This document shows, in pieces, positions 17,428 through 26,576 of a DNA stretch of 64,000 nt. The position numbers were made by a program, and so were the translations under genes. The stretch covers positions 1,612,001 to 1,676,000 of the forward strand of contig NZ_CCSF01000001.1 of NCBI RefSeq assembly GCF_000756775.1, in the 5' to 3' direction. Source of the stretch: Pseudomonas saudiphocaensis (GTDB lineage: Bacteria; Pseudomonadota; Gammaproteobacteria; Pseudomonadales; Pseudomonadaceae). Below the pieces are notes generated by a model that ran no database searches, was not told where the DNA came from, and was given only the letters and a program-made list of their open reading frames with translations. How positions within the stretch are numbered: position 1 is the stretch's first letter; every line of letters begins with the position of its first letter.

Positions 17428-19620
17428 TTAGACCGTTTGCTCGCTATAACCGTAGTGGTCGTAGTAGCCACGGAACTGGCCGTTCTTCTTGGCCTTCTCG
17501 ATGTCCACATGGTTGAGCACCACACCTGCGACGGGTGCGCTGCTGTTCTGCAGCTGGCTCACGCCCTTCTGGACATGCGGGATCAGGGTGCTGTCGGACT
17601 TGACCACATAGATCACCGCATCAGCCAAGGTCGACAGAACGGCCGCATCACTGACCGCCTGGCTCGGAGGCGAATCGATGATGATCCGCTCGTAACGCCC
17701 CTTGAGCACTTCCAGCAACTTGGCGAAGCGCGGCGATGACAGCAGCTCCAGCGGATTGGAAGGCACCGGGCCAGCGGCGATCATGTCGACGTTGCCTACG
17801 CTGTGAATGCAGTCTTCGAGACGGGCATTGCCACCGATCAGGTTCACCAGGCCTGGCGTACCGGGCTTCAGCTCGAAGGCCTTTTCCAGAGTTGCGCGGC
17901 GCAGGTCGGCGTCGATCAACAGGACGCGATGCAGCTGCCCCATGGCGAACGCCAGGTTGGCCGAGACCGAACTCTTGCCCTCGCCCGGTGCGGTGGAGGT
18001 AACCACGAGAACCTGGCGTGGATGGTTGGCTTCGCTGAGCAGCAGGTTGGTACGAATGGTTCGCACGGCCTCGCAGAAGCGCTTGTCGCCGCTGCGCTCG
18101 AACAGATGGCTGACCTCCTTGCGGAGCTTGCGAGGCACCTGCGGCACGATGCCCATGACCGGCAGGTTCAGCTTGTTTTCCACCTCCTCGGAGCTCTTGA
18201 AGGTGTTGTCGAGAATCTCGCGGATGATTGCCTGGGCGATGCCCAGCACCAGCGCCAGGAACAAGGCCACCACCATGATCAGCTTGACGTTGGGTGCACT
18301 GGGCTCGGTCGGCGGAATCGCCGCGTCGACTACCCGCGCATTGGTGGAACTCAGGTCGGACGTCGCCGTGGTTTCCTGCAGACGGGTCATGAAGGTGTCG
18401 TACAGGGCGCGGTCGCTTTCAACCTGACGCTGCAGGTCACGAACCTTGAACTCCTTGCGCGAAATATCCTGGATGCGGTCCTTGTTCTCGTTGAACGAGG
18501 AGCGCAGCGAGTTCTCATTGGCTACCGCCAGCTGATAGTTGCGCTCGATGCTCGCCACTACCTGCTCAACTTGCTGACGCAGGCTGGCGGTTGCAGCGTT
18601 CAGGTCCGAACGCGCCGAAACCATGGCGGGGTGACGGTCGCCATAACGACGTGAAAGGTCCTCGACACGAGCGCGGGCATGCGCCTGGTCGGCCTTGAAT
18701 TGCTGGATCAATGGATGGCCCAGAACGGCCGGCACGCTGGACAGACGCTCCCAGCCCTGGCTGCGCATCGACTCAACCTGACGGAACTGGCTCTCGGCTT
18801 CGGCACGCTGGCGGCGCGCATCGATCATGCGGTCACCGGTGAGCGACAGTTCGCTGGCACTGATGGTGCCGACACCGTTGAGGTCCACCAGACCTTCGGC
18901 ATCCAGGTAGGCCTGCAGCTGATCCTCGGAAGCCTGCAGCTTCTCCCGCAGCGATACCAGACGATCATTCATCCAGCTGGCCGCCGTCATCGACATGTCG
19001 ACCTTGGCTTCCAGCTGCGCCTCGATATAAGCCTGGGCCAACTGATTGGTGGCTTGTGCGGCGGTATAGTTGTCAGCCATGGCAACCGACAGGTAGACCA
19101 GCTGGCTCTTGCCCTCGACCCACACCGAAGTACGCTCCATGAACAGCTGGGTGGCGTAGTCCATGACTTGCGCTTCGCTGATCGGTTCGACCTCTTCACC
19201 AGTCAGTTTTGCAATCAAAGCGCTGAAATCGATCAGCGGACCGGGCTGCTGACGCAGATCGAACTCGGGATGTTCGGTCAGGTTCAGGTCGCGCACCACG
19301 CGCTCGGCAACACCACGGCTCTGCATCAGGCTGAGCTGGGTCTGCAGGTATTCACTGAGCTCCGGCGACTCGACCATGGGCTGGAAAGAAACGACGGGCG
19401 CGGCCTTGTTCTCGATGAGCACGGAAGCAACGGCCTTGTAGATGGGCGTCATGCGCATGACCAGAACAAGGGTCAGCAGCCCGACCACAGCCACCAGCAG
19501 GGCGATGCCCCACTTGCGCGACCAGATGGCGTGCCAGATTTTCTTGAGGTCGATGAAATCGCTATCGGCAGTATTGGCAGGGCGCTGCCATGGTCGATCC
19601 GGGCGAACGGGGCTATTCAT
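17428..19620 (-). CDS. Wzc-like polysaccharide co-polymerase / tyrosine autokinase
   Basis: 730 residues. The N-terminal Wzz domain has membrane segments near 38-58 and ~445-465 with a long periplasmic coiled coil between them. The BY-kinase domain carries Walker A TSTAPGEGKSSVSAN, Walker A' VLLIDADLRR and Walker B IIIDSPPSQAVSDA. The C-terminus has a tyrosine cluster (GYYDHYGYSE) for autophosphorylation. It controls chain length and couples Wzy polymerisation to export. Its ATG follows the wza stop by 2 bp. No separate Wzb phosphatase gene is in the window, although family members normally depend on one. Confidence 0.95.
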   Translation of the reverse strand: MNSPVRPDRPWQRPANTADSDFIDLKKIWHAIWSRKWGIALLVAVVGLLTLVLVMRMTPIYKAVASVLIENKAAPVVSFQPMVESPELSEYLQTQLSLMQSRGVAERVVRDLNLTEHPEFDLRQQPGPLIDFSALIAKLTGEEVEPISEAQVMDYATQLFMERTSVWVEGKSQLVYLSVAMADNYTAAQATNQLAQAYIEAQLEAKVDMSMTAASWMNDRLVSLREKLQASEDQLQAYLDAEGLVDLNGVGTISASELSLTGDRMIDARRQRAEAESQFRQVESMRSQGWERLSSVPAVLGHPLIQQFKADQAHARARVEDLSRRYGDRHPAMVSARSDLNAATASLRQQVEQVVASIERNYQLAVANENSLRSSFNENKDRIQDISRKEFKVRDLQRQVESDRALYDTFMTRLQETTATSDLSSTNARVVDAAIPPTEPSAPNVKLIMVVALFLALVLGIAQAIIREILDNTFKSSEEVENKLNLPVMGIVPQVPRKLRKEVSHLFERSGDKRFCEAVRTIRTNLLLSEANHPRQVLVVTSTAPGEGKSSVSANLAFAMGQLHRVLLIDADLRRATLEKAFELKPGTPGLVNLIGGNARLEDCIHSVGNVDMIAAGPVPSNPLELLSSPRFAKLLEVLKGRYERIIIDSPPSQAVSDAAVLSTLADAVIYVVKSDSTLIPHVQKGVSQLQNSSAPVAGVVLNHVDIEKAKKNGQFRGYYDHYGYSEQTV

Positions 19621-19622
19621 GA

Positions 19623-20156
19623 TCAGAAGAATCCTTCATCGATATTGATCGTATCGCCGGGGCGAACCAGGGTATCCATCGTGGCTTTTTCCGCGCTGCG
19701 TCCATTCTCGGAGCCGCGCACGATGGTCATGCGTTTGGTCGAGGCGCGCTCGGTCAGCCCGCCCGCCAGGGCAATCGCGCGGTCCAGGGTTAGACCGGGT
19801 TGATAGGGATAACCGCCGGGCAGCTTGACCTCGCCGGAGATGTAGAACTCGCGGTAGTTGACCACCGACACCGACACCCGCGGGTCGACCAGGTAGCCGT
19901 CCTTGAGTGCATCGGTCAGCAGGCTGCGTACCTGGCCCGGCGTTTTCCCGTTGGCGTCCACCTCACCAATAAAGGGAAAAGTGAAAGTGCCGGCGTCGGT
20001 CAGGCGTATTTCGTCGAATGAAAGATCCGGCTCACCGTGGACGCTGACGCGGATTACATCACCCGAACCCAGCTGATACTGGGCGGCGCTGGCCACGGCG
20101 CTGAACGCCAGCAGCGCCAGAAGCGAGAGGTATTTGAAGATGTTCTGAAAGGTCAT
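19623..20156 (-). CDS. short Wza/GumB-type polysaccharide export (OPX) protein
   Basis: 177 residues from the ATG at 20156, with AAGGAGAAG upstream. A signal peptide (YLSLLALLAFSAVASA) is followed by the polysaccharide-export motif QYQLGSGDVIRVSVHGEPDL and one SLBB-type beta-grasp segment (FYISGEVKLPGGYPYQPGLT). It has no lipobox cysteine and no C-terminal amphipathic helix, so it cannot make the outer-membrane helical barrel of E. coli Wza. Such short OPX proteins are thought to need a partner porin. The adjacent beta-barrel gene is the natural candidate. Confidence 0.9.
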   Translation of the reverse strand: MTFQNIFKYLSLLALLAFSAVASAAQYQLGSGDVIRVSVHGEPDLSFDEIRLTDAGTFTFPFIGEVDANGKTPGQVRSLLTDALKDGYLVDPRVSVSVVNYREFYISGEVKLPGGYPYQPGLTLDRAIALAGGLTERASTKRMTIVRGSENGRSAEKATMDTLVRPGDTINIDEGFF

Positions 20157-20197
20157 GCTTTGCTTCTCCTTGGACACTAATGCACTCCTGACCGGCC

Positions 20198-21355
20198 TTA
20201 AAGGCTCATGTCGAAACTCAGCAGATAGACATTTCTGTCGTAAGTTTCCCAACTGAAGGTGGAATCGTTTTCCGTGCGCAGGTAGGACAGGGTCACGTCG
20301 ATCCAGCGATCCGGCGACCAGGTCATTCCCACGCCATAAGAGGTGCGCTCGTCGTCGCGGTTCAATCCTTTGTACTCACGATCGGAGTAGCGATAGAGCA
20401 GCTCGGTGGAGACACGGGAGGTCCAGGCGTGTTCCCAGGTTGCCAGGGTGGTCCAGTCATTGATGGTGCTGGCGCCGTCGTCGCCCTCGTCGAAAGCCCG
20501 ACGGGTGTTGAGCTTGAACACGGAGTAGCTGCGCGGTTCCCAGGTGACACCGGCCTCCCACATTGGGCTGGTGAAGTCATCACGCTGGCTGCTGTCGAAA
20601 TCCTTGCGTTCCACACCCAGCTTGACCGAGCCGGAAGTCTTGCCGCCGGCTTCCCATGAAATCCCACCGAGCAGCGCCTTGTTGGTGCTATCGCGCAGCG
20701 CGGTGGACTGGACGTAGTCGTGGTCGGTATGCCGCAGTTCCAGCAGCGAATGGGTAGTGCCGCCGAGGCGATGGAACCAGATGGTGTTGAACATCAGGCT
20801 GTCGCGCTCTTCCGACTCGTTCAGAGTGCCGCTGTTGTGGTAGCGCCGCTCTTCGTAGCGAGTGCCGAACTCCAGCTGGTTGCGAGCGGTGCGGGCGCCG
20901 AAACGGTAGGCGGCACGGGCAACCTTGGTGCTGTACTTGTCGTTCTCGGTTATATCGTCGGTGTCGGCTGTCTCTTCGACACGGTGGTAGGCCAGGCCCC
21001 AGTTCAGGCGATGCCGCGAACTGAACTCCATGGCGCTGCGAAAGCTCAGGTGGTGATCGGTGTTGGTGGCTTCGGAGTCGGAATGAAAGTGGTCGTGATT
21101 GAGGGAGTACTCCAGCTCGTACTCGCTGTTGCGGTTGCCGGTTGCGAGTAGAAAGGTCGGATTGATCCCCGTAACCCAGGACGCCTGTTCGTTCTCCGAC
21201 AGACCACGGTAGTTGTCGTCGTAGCTCTCGCGCACCACCAGTGTGGGCGTGAACTCGAAACCACCGATGCGAACGTATCGCGGATCGTTCGCCGCCAATG
21301 CCTGAGTGGTTGCGAGGCAAACAAGCGATGCCCCCGCGAGCGTGATTTTCCTCAT
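20198..21355 (-). CDS. outer-membrane beta-barrel protein, first gene of the exopolysaccharide block
   Basis: 385 residues from the ATG at 21355 (GGGAAGGG upstream). After the signal peptide (ITLAGASLVCLATTQALA) the whole protein alternates polar and hydrophobic/aromatic residues. It has the Asn/Asp-rich opening FTPTLVVRESYDDNYRG and ends in a phenylalanine-containing strand (VYLLSFDMSL), as expected for a 16-18-strand porin of the BBP2 type. Its place before the short OPX gene suggests it forms the outer-membrane exit channel. The 266 bp upstream (21356-21621) should hold the main promoter; I could not define -35/-10 boxes with confidence. Confidence 0.85.
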   Translation of the reverse strand: MRKITLAGASLVCLATTQALAANDPRYVRIGGFEFTPTLVVRESYDDNYRGLSENEQASWVTGINPTFLLATGNRNSEYELEYSLNHDHFHSDSEATNTDHHLSFRSAMEFSSRHRLNWGLAYHRVEETADTDDITENDKYSTKVARAAYRFGARTARNQLEFGTRYEERRYHNSGTLNESEERDSLMFNTIWFHRLGGTTHSLLELRHTDHDYVQSTALRDSTNKALLGGISWEAGGKTSGSVKLGVERKDFDSSQRDDFTSPMWEAGVTWEPRSYSVFKLNTRRAFDEGDDGASTINDWTTLATWEHAWTSRVSTELLYRYSDREYKGLNRDDERTSYGVGMTWSPDRWIDVTLSYLRTENDSTFSWETYDRNVYLLSFDMSL

Positions 21356-21621
21356 AACGAATCCCTTCCCGGAGATGAATTTTTGGTTCATGCCTCGATT
21401 CCAGCCGCTACGCTTCACTTGGCTTGTGAGGAGTCATAGACACGCAACAGACCGCAAATATCCGTGACAGTTGCACAATCGATCTGGGGGAAATTCGGAG
21501 AAGGGGGGCCGCAGGGGAATACGCGCAAAGCCAAGCAGCCTCGGCCTTGCGGAGAGTTTTAGTGAGATGGCAGCAGTGGCCGATCGGAGTCGGCCTCAAT
21601 CACGCGGGGGTAAGCAGGGGC

Positions 21622-22458
21622 TCAAACGCGTTCGATACGGTCCGGGTGAATCAGAATGCGACCCTGCTTGTAGAGCCCGCCGATAGCCTTTTTGAAGTTG
21701 CCCTTGCTGACCCCGAACAGCTGTGCGATTTCCTCGGCGGGGGTCTTGTCGCTGACCGGCAGACTGCCCTGGTTTTCCTGCAGCTTCTGCATGATCAGGG
21801 CCTGCAAGCTGTCGACGGCTTCGCTGCCCAGCGGCTGCAGACTCAGGCTGATCTTGCCGTCGGCACGCAGCTCGCGGATGTAGCCCTTCTCGCGCATACC
21901 GCCGCGCAGAAACTTGAAGGCCTCGTTTTTGTGAATCAGCCCCCAATGCTGGCCATTGATAATCGCCTTGTGGCCCAGATCGGTGCGTTCCACCACCAGC
22001 AGATCGACCGCCTCGCCTACCTGATAACGCGGCGGGGTCTTGTCCAGGTAGCGGTCCAGCCGCGCCGTGGCGGTAATGCGCCGGGTGTGCTTGTCGAGGT
22101 AGACGTAGACGACGCAGTAGTCTCCTTCCTGCAGTGGGCGCTTTTCCTCGGAGTGCGGCAGCAGAAGATCCTTGGGCAGACCCCAGTCGAGGAACAGCCC
22201 GATGCGGTTGATCTGCACCACCTTCAGGCTGGCAAACTCACCAACTTGAACCTTGGGCTTTTCGGTGGTGGCGATCAGCTTGTCATCGCTGTCGAGGTAC
22301 ACGAAGACGTTGAGCCAGTCGTCTACCTCGGTAGACGTATCCTTGGGGATGTAACGATTGGGCAGCAGGATTTCGCCATCCGGGCCGCCGTCCAGATAAA
22401 GACCGAAGCCGGTGTGTTTGACGATTTGCAGGCTGTTGTAGCGCCCGATTGCGGCCAT
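21622..22458 (-). CDS. CvfB/YitL-family S1 RNA-binding protein
   Basis: 278 residues. It has tandem S1-like domains (YNSLQIVKHTGFGLYLDGG..., a second at ~65-140 with INRIGLFLDWGLPKDLLLP, a third at ~150-215) and a C-terminal winged helix (AEEIAQLFGVSKGNFKKAIG). This is the architecture of Staphylococcus CvfB and B. subtilis YitL, which bind RNA and affect gene expression. It is full length, stands alone, and is probably housekeeping. Confidence 0.92.
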   Translation of the reverse strand: MAAIGRYNSLQIVKHTGFGLYLDGGPDGEILLPNRYIPKDTSTEVDDWLNVFVYLDSDDKLIATTEKPKVQVGEFASLKVVQINRIGLFLDWGLPKDLLLPHSEEKRPLQEGDYCVVYVYLDKHTRRITATARLDRYLDKTPPRYQVGEAVDLLVVERTDLGHKAIINGQHWGLIHKNEAFKFLRGGMREKGYIRELRADGKISLSLQPLGSEAVDSLQALIMQKLQENQGSLPVSDKTPAEEIAQLFGVSKGNFKKAIGGLYKQGRILIHPDRIERV

Positions 22459-22523
22459 GGTGAAAAGTATCCTGTGAGTCGAGGCGGCCGATTCTAACAG
22501 GCCGCCGCGGTATCGGCTGAGAC

Positions 22524-23672
22524 TCAGCGGTCTGCCAGGCCGACCTTTAACAACCGGCCTTTCGACGAATCCGTCAGCAGATAGAGATAACCGTCCGGCC
22601 CAAGGCGCACATCGCGAATGCGCTCCTCCATATCCTTGAGCAGGCGCTCATCGTGAACCACCTTGTCGCCGTCAAGCTGCAGGCGAATCAGCGAGCGATC
22701 AAGCATGGCTCCAACAAACAGGTTGTGCTGCCAGGGTTCGAAACGCTCGGCGTCATAGAAGGCCATTCCGCTTACGGCCGGCGACTGACGCCAGACATGA
22801 TGCGGAGGCTCGGTATTCGGGGCGGACTCTCCTACCGCCTCAGAAATGGCGCGCCCGCTGTAGTCGATGCCGTGGGTCGCCAGGGGCCAACCGTAATTTC
22901 GCCCTGGTTGTGGGATGTTGATTTCATCGCCGCCACGCGGGCCATGCTCGTGGGTCCAAACGGCACCGCTCCAGGGATTGAGCGCCGCACCCTGCTGGTT
23001 GCGGTGGCCATAGGACCAGATTTCCGGAAGCGCCCCGTCGGTGTTCACGAATGGGTTGTCCTGTGGCACCTTGCCGTCAGGCTCGATCCGCACCACCTTG
23101 CCCTGGTGCTTGTCCAGGTCTTGCGAGGTAGGTCGCTGGTTGTTCTCACCGAGCGCAATGAACAGCCGGCCCTCGCGGTCAAACACCAGGCGCGCGCCGA
23201 AATGCAGACCGGTGGAAAGCTTCGGCTGCTGCTCGAAGATCACAGTGAAATCTTCCAGCGAGCGCCGGTCATCCGCCAGCCACCCTCGCCCCACAGCCGT
23301 GCCGGCCTTGCCCTCGTCACCTTTCTGCGCATAGCTGAGATAGACCAGCCGGTCGCTGTCGAAATCGGGCGACAACTGCACATCGAGCAGGCCACCTTGG
23401 CCTTCAGCAAACACCTGCGGCACACCTTCGAGCGGTTCGGACAGTCGCCCCTGGGCATCAATCAAACGCAGTCGGCCGGGCCGTTCGGTCACCAGCATGC
23501 CGCCGTCGCCAGGCAGGAATGCCAGCGCCCAGGGGTACTTCAGACCCTTGGCAACCTCCTCCACGCTGATTCGGCCCAGCTCGCTGTCGTAGTAGTTCAC
23601 CTGGCCCAAAGCCAGGGACGAACAGGCAAGCGCCAAACCACAGAGCAGGGCGCGGGGAGCAAGGTGCGGCAT
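22524..23672 (-). CDS. PQQ-dependent soluble aldose dehydrogenase
   Basis: 382 residues from the ATG at 23672, which has GGAGGAT upstream; a longer frame exists but lacks a ribosome site. A signal peptide (LLCGLALACSSLALG) precedes a six-bladed propeller of the glucose/sorbosone dehydrogenase (YliI/Asd) family. Motifs are YPWALAFLP, GGLLDVQLSPDF, SYGHRNQQGAALNPWSG and EHGPRGGDEINI. It would oxidise aldoses in the periplasm using PQQ; no PQQ synthesis genes are in the window. Confidence 0.92.
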   Translation of the reverse strand: MPHLAPRALLCGLALACSSLALGQVNYYDSELGRISVEEVAKGLKYPWALAFLPGDGGMLVTERPGRLRLIDAQGRLSEPLEGVPQVFAEGQGGLLDVQLSPDFDSDRLVYLSYAQKGDEGKAGTAVGRGWLADDRRSLEDFTVIFEQQPKLSTGLHFGARLVFDREGRLFIALGENNQRPTSQDLDKHQGKVVRIEPDGKVPQDNPFVNTDGALPEIWSYGHRNQQGAALNPWSGAVWTHEHGPRGGDEINIPQPGRNYGWPLATHGIDYSGRAISEAVGESAPNTEPPHHVWRQSPAVSGMAFYDAERFEPWQHNLFVGAMLDRSLIRLQLDGDKVVHDERLLKDMEERIRDVRLGPDGYLYLLTDSSKGRLLKVGLADR

Positions 23673-23865
23673 GGGGTATCCTCCAGATGAACAGGCTTTC
23701 AGAAAAGACCATGGACTCGGCAAAACGCTTCAATAAAAGCTCGTGCCAGCCGGCCGATTCAATAGCCATAAGCCATGCCCCATACCTTCACGCCGGTAAA
23801 GTCAACAAAAGTCTTAAAAAATCTGTACAATGCCCGGTTCGACTGACTAAAGGAACCGAAAGACG

Positions 23866-24045
23866 ATGGCTACCAAGACCACCTCCGCCAAGCGCAAGCC
23901 TGAACCTGCTACCGAAACCAGCCAGTCCCTGGCCGCTCAAATGGCCGCCTTCATCAAGGCCGGCGGCGAAGTGCAGAAGATCCCCAACGGCGTTAGCGGC
24001 CAGACTCAGGGCCCTTCGCGCCAGATCACCATCAGCAAGAAGTAA
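23866..24045 (+). CDS. small conserved basic protein of unknown function
   Basis: 59 residues starting MATKTTSAKRKPEPATETSQ. It has a Lys-rich N-terminus and a C-terminal part with FIKAGGEVQKIPNGVSGQ and RQITISKK. AAAGGAACCGAAAGACG precedes the ATG at suitable spacing. Codon use matches neighbouring genes. I recall similar short proteins in other Pseudomonas genomes but no assigned function. The basic tail-to-tail composition would suit nucleic acid binding (inference). Confidence 0.75.
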   Translation: MATKTTSAKRKPEPATETSQSLAAQMAAFIKAGGEVQKIPNGVSGQTQGPSRQITISKK

Positions 24046-24141
24046 TACCCGCAGCATCCAACCTACATAGCGAGCCTAAGCTGCCACCCTAACGCAGCGG
24101 CTCGCCAGGTTACCTCCCCTCCCGCGCCACTCGAGCACCCG

Positions 24142-24864
24142 ATGACCGACCCCGTACGCCTGTCTAAATACCTCGCCGAACAGCTCGGCTGCTCCCGGCG
24201 CGAAGCCGAGCTGTATATCGAAGGCGGCTGGGTTAGCGTCGATGGCCAAGTCATCGAAACGCCCTGGTTCAAGGTCACCGAACAACAGGTCCAGCTACTG
24301 CCCGGCGCCACCGCTACCGAGGTGCCACCGGTCACGCTGCTGCTGCACAAACCCGCCGGCCAACTGCCTGCCGAAGACCCTTCGACCATCCAGGCACAGC
24401 TTGCACAGGCCACGCACTGGAGCGCCGACGATGCACGCCTGCAACCCCGCGCGCGACACTTGGTTCAGCAAACGGCACTGCTACCGCTGGAAGCGGACGA
24501 CAGCGGCCTGGTGGTGTTCAGCCAGCAGCGCGAGGTAATTCGCAAGCTGGGCGATCCACGCGACAAGCTCGAACAGGAATTCGTCGTTGAAGTCTCCGGC
24601 GATGCCGAGGAAGGCGGGCTTGAACTGCTGGCCCGAGGCATCGGCCATCGCGGCAAGATTCTGCCCAAGGCCAAAGCCAGCTGGCAGAACGAAACCCGCC
24701 TGCGAATCGTCATCAAGGCGCCGCAGCCCGGTGACCTGCGCCAGCTTTGCGAGTCCATCGGGCTGCGCATGCTGAGCGCCAAGCGTATCCGCATCGGCCG
24801 CCTGTCCATGGCCAAGCTCCCACTGGGCGAGTGGCGTTTTCTCGGCGAACACGAGCGTTTTTGA
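24142..24864 (+). CDS. RsuA/RluF-family pseudouridine synthase with an altered catalytic motif
   Basis: 240 residues. An S4 RNA-binding domain (residues ~5-50, RLSKYLAEQLGCSRREAELY) is followed by the family motif LLLHKPAG (67-73) and the C-terminal KRIRIGRLSMAKLPLGEWR. The catalytic block normally reads GRLDxDTxGL; here it is LPLEADDSGL. The catalytic Asp is therefore replaced by Glu (E117) and the preceding Arg by Pro. The fold is clear but the activity is not. Confidence 0.85.
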   Translation: MTDPVRLSKYLAEQLGCSRREAELYIEGGWVSVDGQVIETPWFKVTEQQVQLLPGATATEVPPVTLLLHKPAGQLPAEDPSTIQAQLAQATHWSADDARLQPRARHLVQQTALLPLEADDSGLVVFSQQREVIRKLGDPRDKLEQEFVVEVSGDAEEGGLELLARGIGHRGKILPKAKASWQNETRLRIVIKAPQPGDLRQLCESIGLRMLSAKRIRIGRLSMAKLPLGEWRFLGEHERF

Positions 24865-25017
24865 ATCGCGGTTTCTCAACCTGATTCCAGCCATCGACAT
24901 CGCCGCTGCCGAATTCGCTTCGGGCCCGGCGCCGCACTATGCTTGAGTTGTCGCCTGCGCGACCGGGCATGGCTGGGCCGAATCTCGGCCACCTTCCTGC
25001 TCTGAAAAGGGTGCGCC

Positions 25018-25779
25018 ATGCCGAGATTCCTTCTGGTGGTCTTCCTCAGCCTGCTGCCCGTGCTGTGCCTTGCTCAACAACCTGTCGAGGTATGGACCTA
25101 TCACCTCACCCCACCATTCAAGGTCAATGCTTCACAGGGGCTTTCCCAAGACTTCGTCGACCTGCTCAACAACGATCCAGCCAACGCCGGGCGCTTTCGC
25201 TTTCAGCTGACTGAACTGCCACGAAAGCGCCTCGACCTGCAACTTGAGCGCGGCTCGCCCGGCGTTCTGCTCTGGGCCACGCCGCAGTTTTTTACCGCCG
25301 AGCTGACCGCCAACGCACGATGGACACAAGCCCTTCTGCACGACCAACAAAGTTTCGTCTCACTGCCTGACCTGGCATTCGAATACGACCGCCCACGCTC
25401 ACTCAAGGGGCTCATCCTCGGAGGTGTGCTGGGCTATCGCTATGAAGGCCTGGAAAAGGAAATCGCCAGCGGCGCAATTCGCCGGCAGAACGTCCATACC
25501 GACCTGCAGAATCTGCAGAAGCTTTTGTCCGGGCGCATCCATACCCTGCTTATCGCGCAATCGACGCTGCTCTACTACCGTCAGAGTGAAAAGCTCGGCG
25601 ATCTGTACATTTCCGAAAAGCCGCTGTATCAATTCACTCGCCACCTGCTGATCACGAACAATCTCGGCAAGGCCGCTTCCGACTATCTGGATGGCTTTCT
25701 TGCTGCCTTGCCGAGCAATCCGCACTGGCAGATCATCCTGAATCACTACGGCCTTCAGTCCATGGCTGCCCATGATTGA
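25018..25779 (+). CDS. periplasmic substrate-binding-like protein (SBP_bac_3 type)
   Basis: 253 residues. Signal peptide FLLVVFLSLLPVLCLA, then a bilobal binding-protein pattern (VEVWTYHLTPPFKV...LSQDFVDLLN, ARWTQALLHDQQSFVSLPDLAFEYD, LGGVLGYRYEG, and late HLLITNNLGKAASDYLDG). It resembles the amino-acid-type periplasmic proteins that many Pseudomonas encode without an attached transporter. No permease or ATPase is nearby. Ligand unknown. Confidence 0.75.
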   Translation: MPRFLLVVFLSLLPVLCLAQQPVEVWTYHLTPPFKVNASQGLSQDFVDLLNNDPANAGRFRFQLTELPRKRLDLQLERGSPGVLLWATPQFFTAELTANARWTQALLHDQQSFVSLPDLAFEYDRPRSLKGLILGGVLGYRYEGLEKEIASGAIRRQNVHTDLQNLQKLLSGRIHTLLIAQSTLLYYRQSEKLGDLYISEKPLYQFTRHLLITNNLGKAASDYLDGFLAALPSNPHWQIILNHYGLQSMAAHD

Positions 25780-25841
25780 ACGAAACACCGAAACCCAGGC
25801 CTGACACCACGACGCACTGCTACGAGAAGAGAACAAGGCAA

Positions 25842-26378
25842 TTGATTAAGAACGCACTGCTGGTCGGAATGCTGCTTGCCGTGGGTGGCTGCGCCTCGTA
25901 CTCATGTAACGATGAGCCGGGCAGCGCCTGCAGGGCCGAGCGGCTGCTGTATCAGAACGATCTGCTGCAAGCCAAGATACTCATTTCCCAGGCCAACGAA
26001 GACGGCTACGAACTCGCCCACGCGCTGCTCAAGCGCAGTGCCCGCCTGGATAAGCGGGGCGAAACCGAGTTTTACCGAGCGCTCTTGCTGATACGCCAGG
26101 GGCCGCAACAGGATGAGGTCCTGAAGCTGCTGGAACGGGCCGCCGACAAGGGCCATCCACATGCGGTAGCCCTGCTCTACACGATCTACCAGCAACCCTT
26201 TCTGGTCGATGAGCAGCAACCCGAAAAGGCCGAGTCCTATCGCCGGGCCTATGCTCAGCTAGACGTCGCACAGAGTGGTTATCCCTCCTTCGAAAAGGCT
26301 CTGGAGCTGGTTTCACATCTCATCGAGCCTCCTCCTCTCGAAGAACGGCCTGCACCCTGCCCCAGTCATTGTCGGTAG
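25842..26378 (+). CDS. lipoprotein with Sel1/TPR-like helical repeats
   Basis: 178 residues if the TTG at 25842 is used, giving MIKNALLVGMLLAVGGC, a short signal peptide with lipobox AVGGC. A further TTG at 25776 would add an implausible polar extension. The mature part is helical, with an alanine-rich pattern like Sel1 repeats (LLERAADKGHPHAVALLYTIY). It lies 62 bp after the periplasmic binding-like gene on the same strand and may be cotranscribed. Function unknown. Confidence 0.7.
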   Translation: MIKNALLVGMLLAVGGCASYSCNDEPGSACRAERLLYQNDLLQAKILISQANEDGYELAHALLKRSARLDKRGETEFYRALLLIRQGPQQDEVLKLLERAADKGHPHAVALLYTIYQQPFLVDEQQPEKAESYRRAYAQLDVAQSGYPSFEKALELVSHLIEPPPLEERPAPCPSHCR

Positions 26379-26384
26379 CCTCGA

Positions 26385-26576
26385 CTAACGAGGCGCGGGG
26401 GATTGGGAAATCTTCGGCTCCTGCTTGCCATCAACAACCGCCTGGGCTTCCTCTCGCGTGGCGTAGGGGCCGGCGATGGTCGTACCGTCCATCTCCACAA
26501 CCCAGCAGGTGACCCAGGTCGGGCGCCAGCTCTTGGGTACCTCGTCTCCGCTCAGGTGTTTGATACTGGTCTGCAT
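26385..26576 (-). CDS. small conserved hypothetical protein
   Basis: 63 residues (MQTSIKHLSGDEVPKSWRPT...). GAGGGA lies ten bases before the ATG. The central part (VTCWVVEMDGTTIAGPYATREEAQAVVDGK) resembles short sequences with two strands and a helix seen near 'SPOR-like' or DUF-type proteins, with no named function. Convergent with the lipoprotein gene. Confidence 0.6.
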   Translation of the reverse strand: MQTSIKHLSGDEVPKSWRPTWVTCWVVEMDGTTIAGPYATREEAQAVVDGKQEPKISQSPAPR

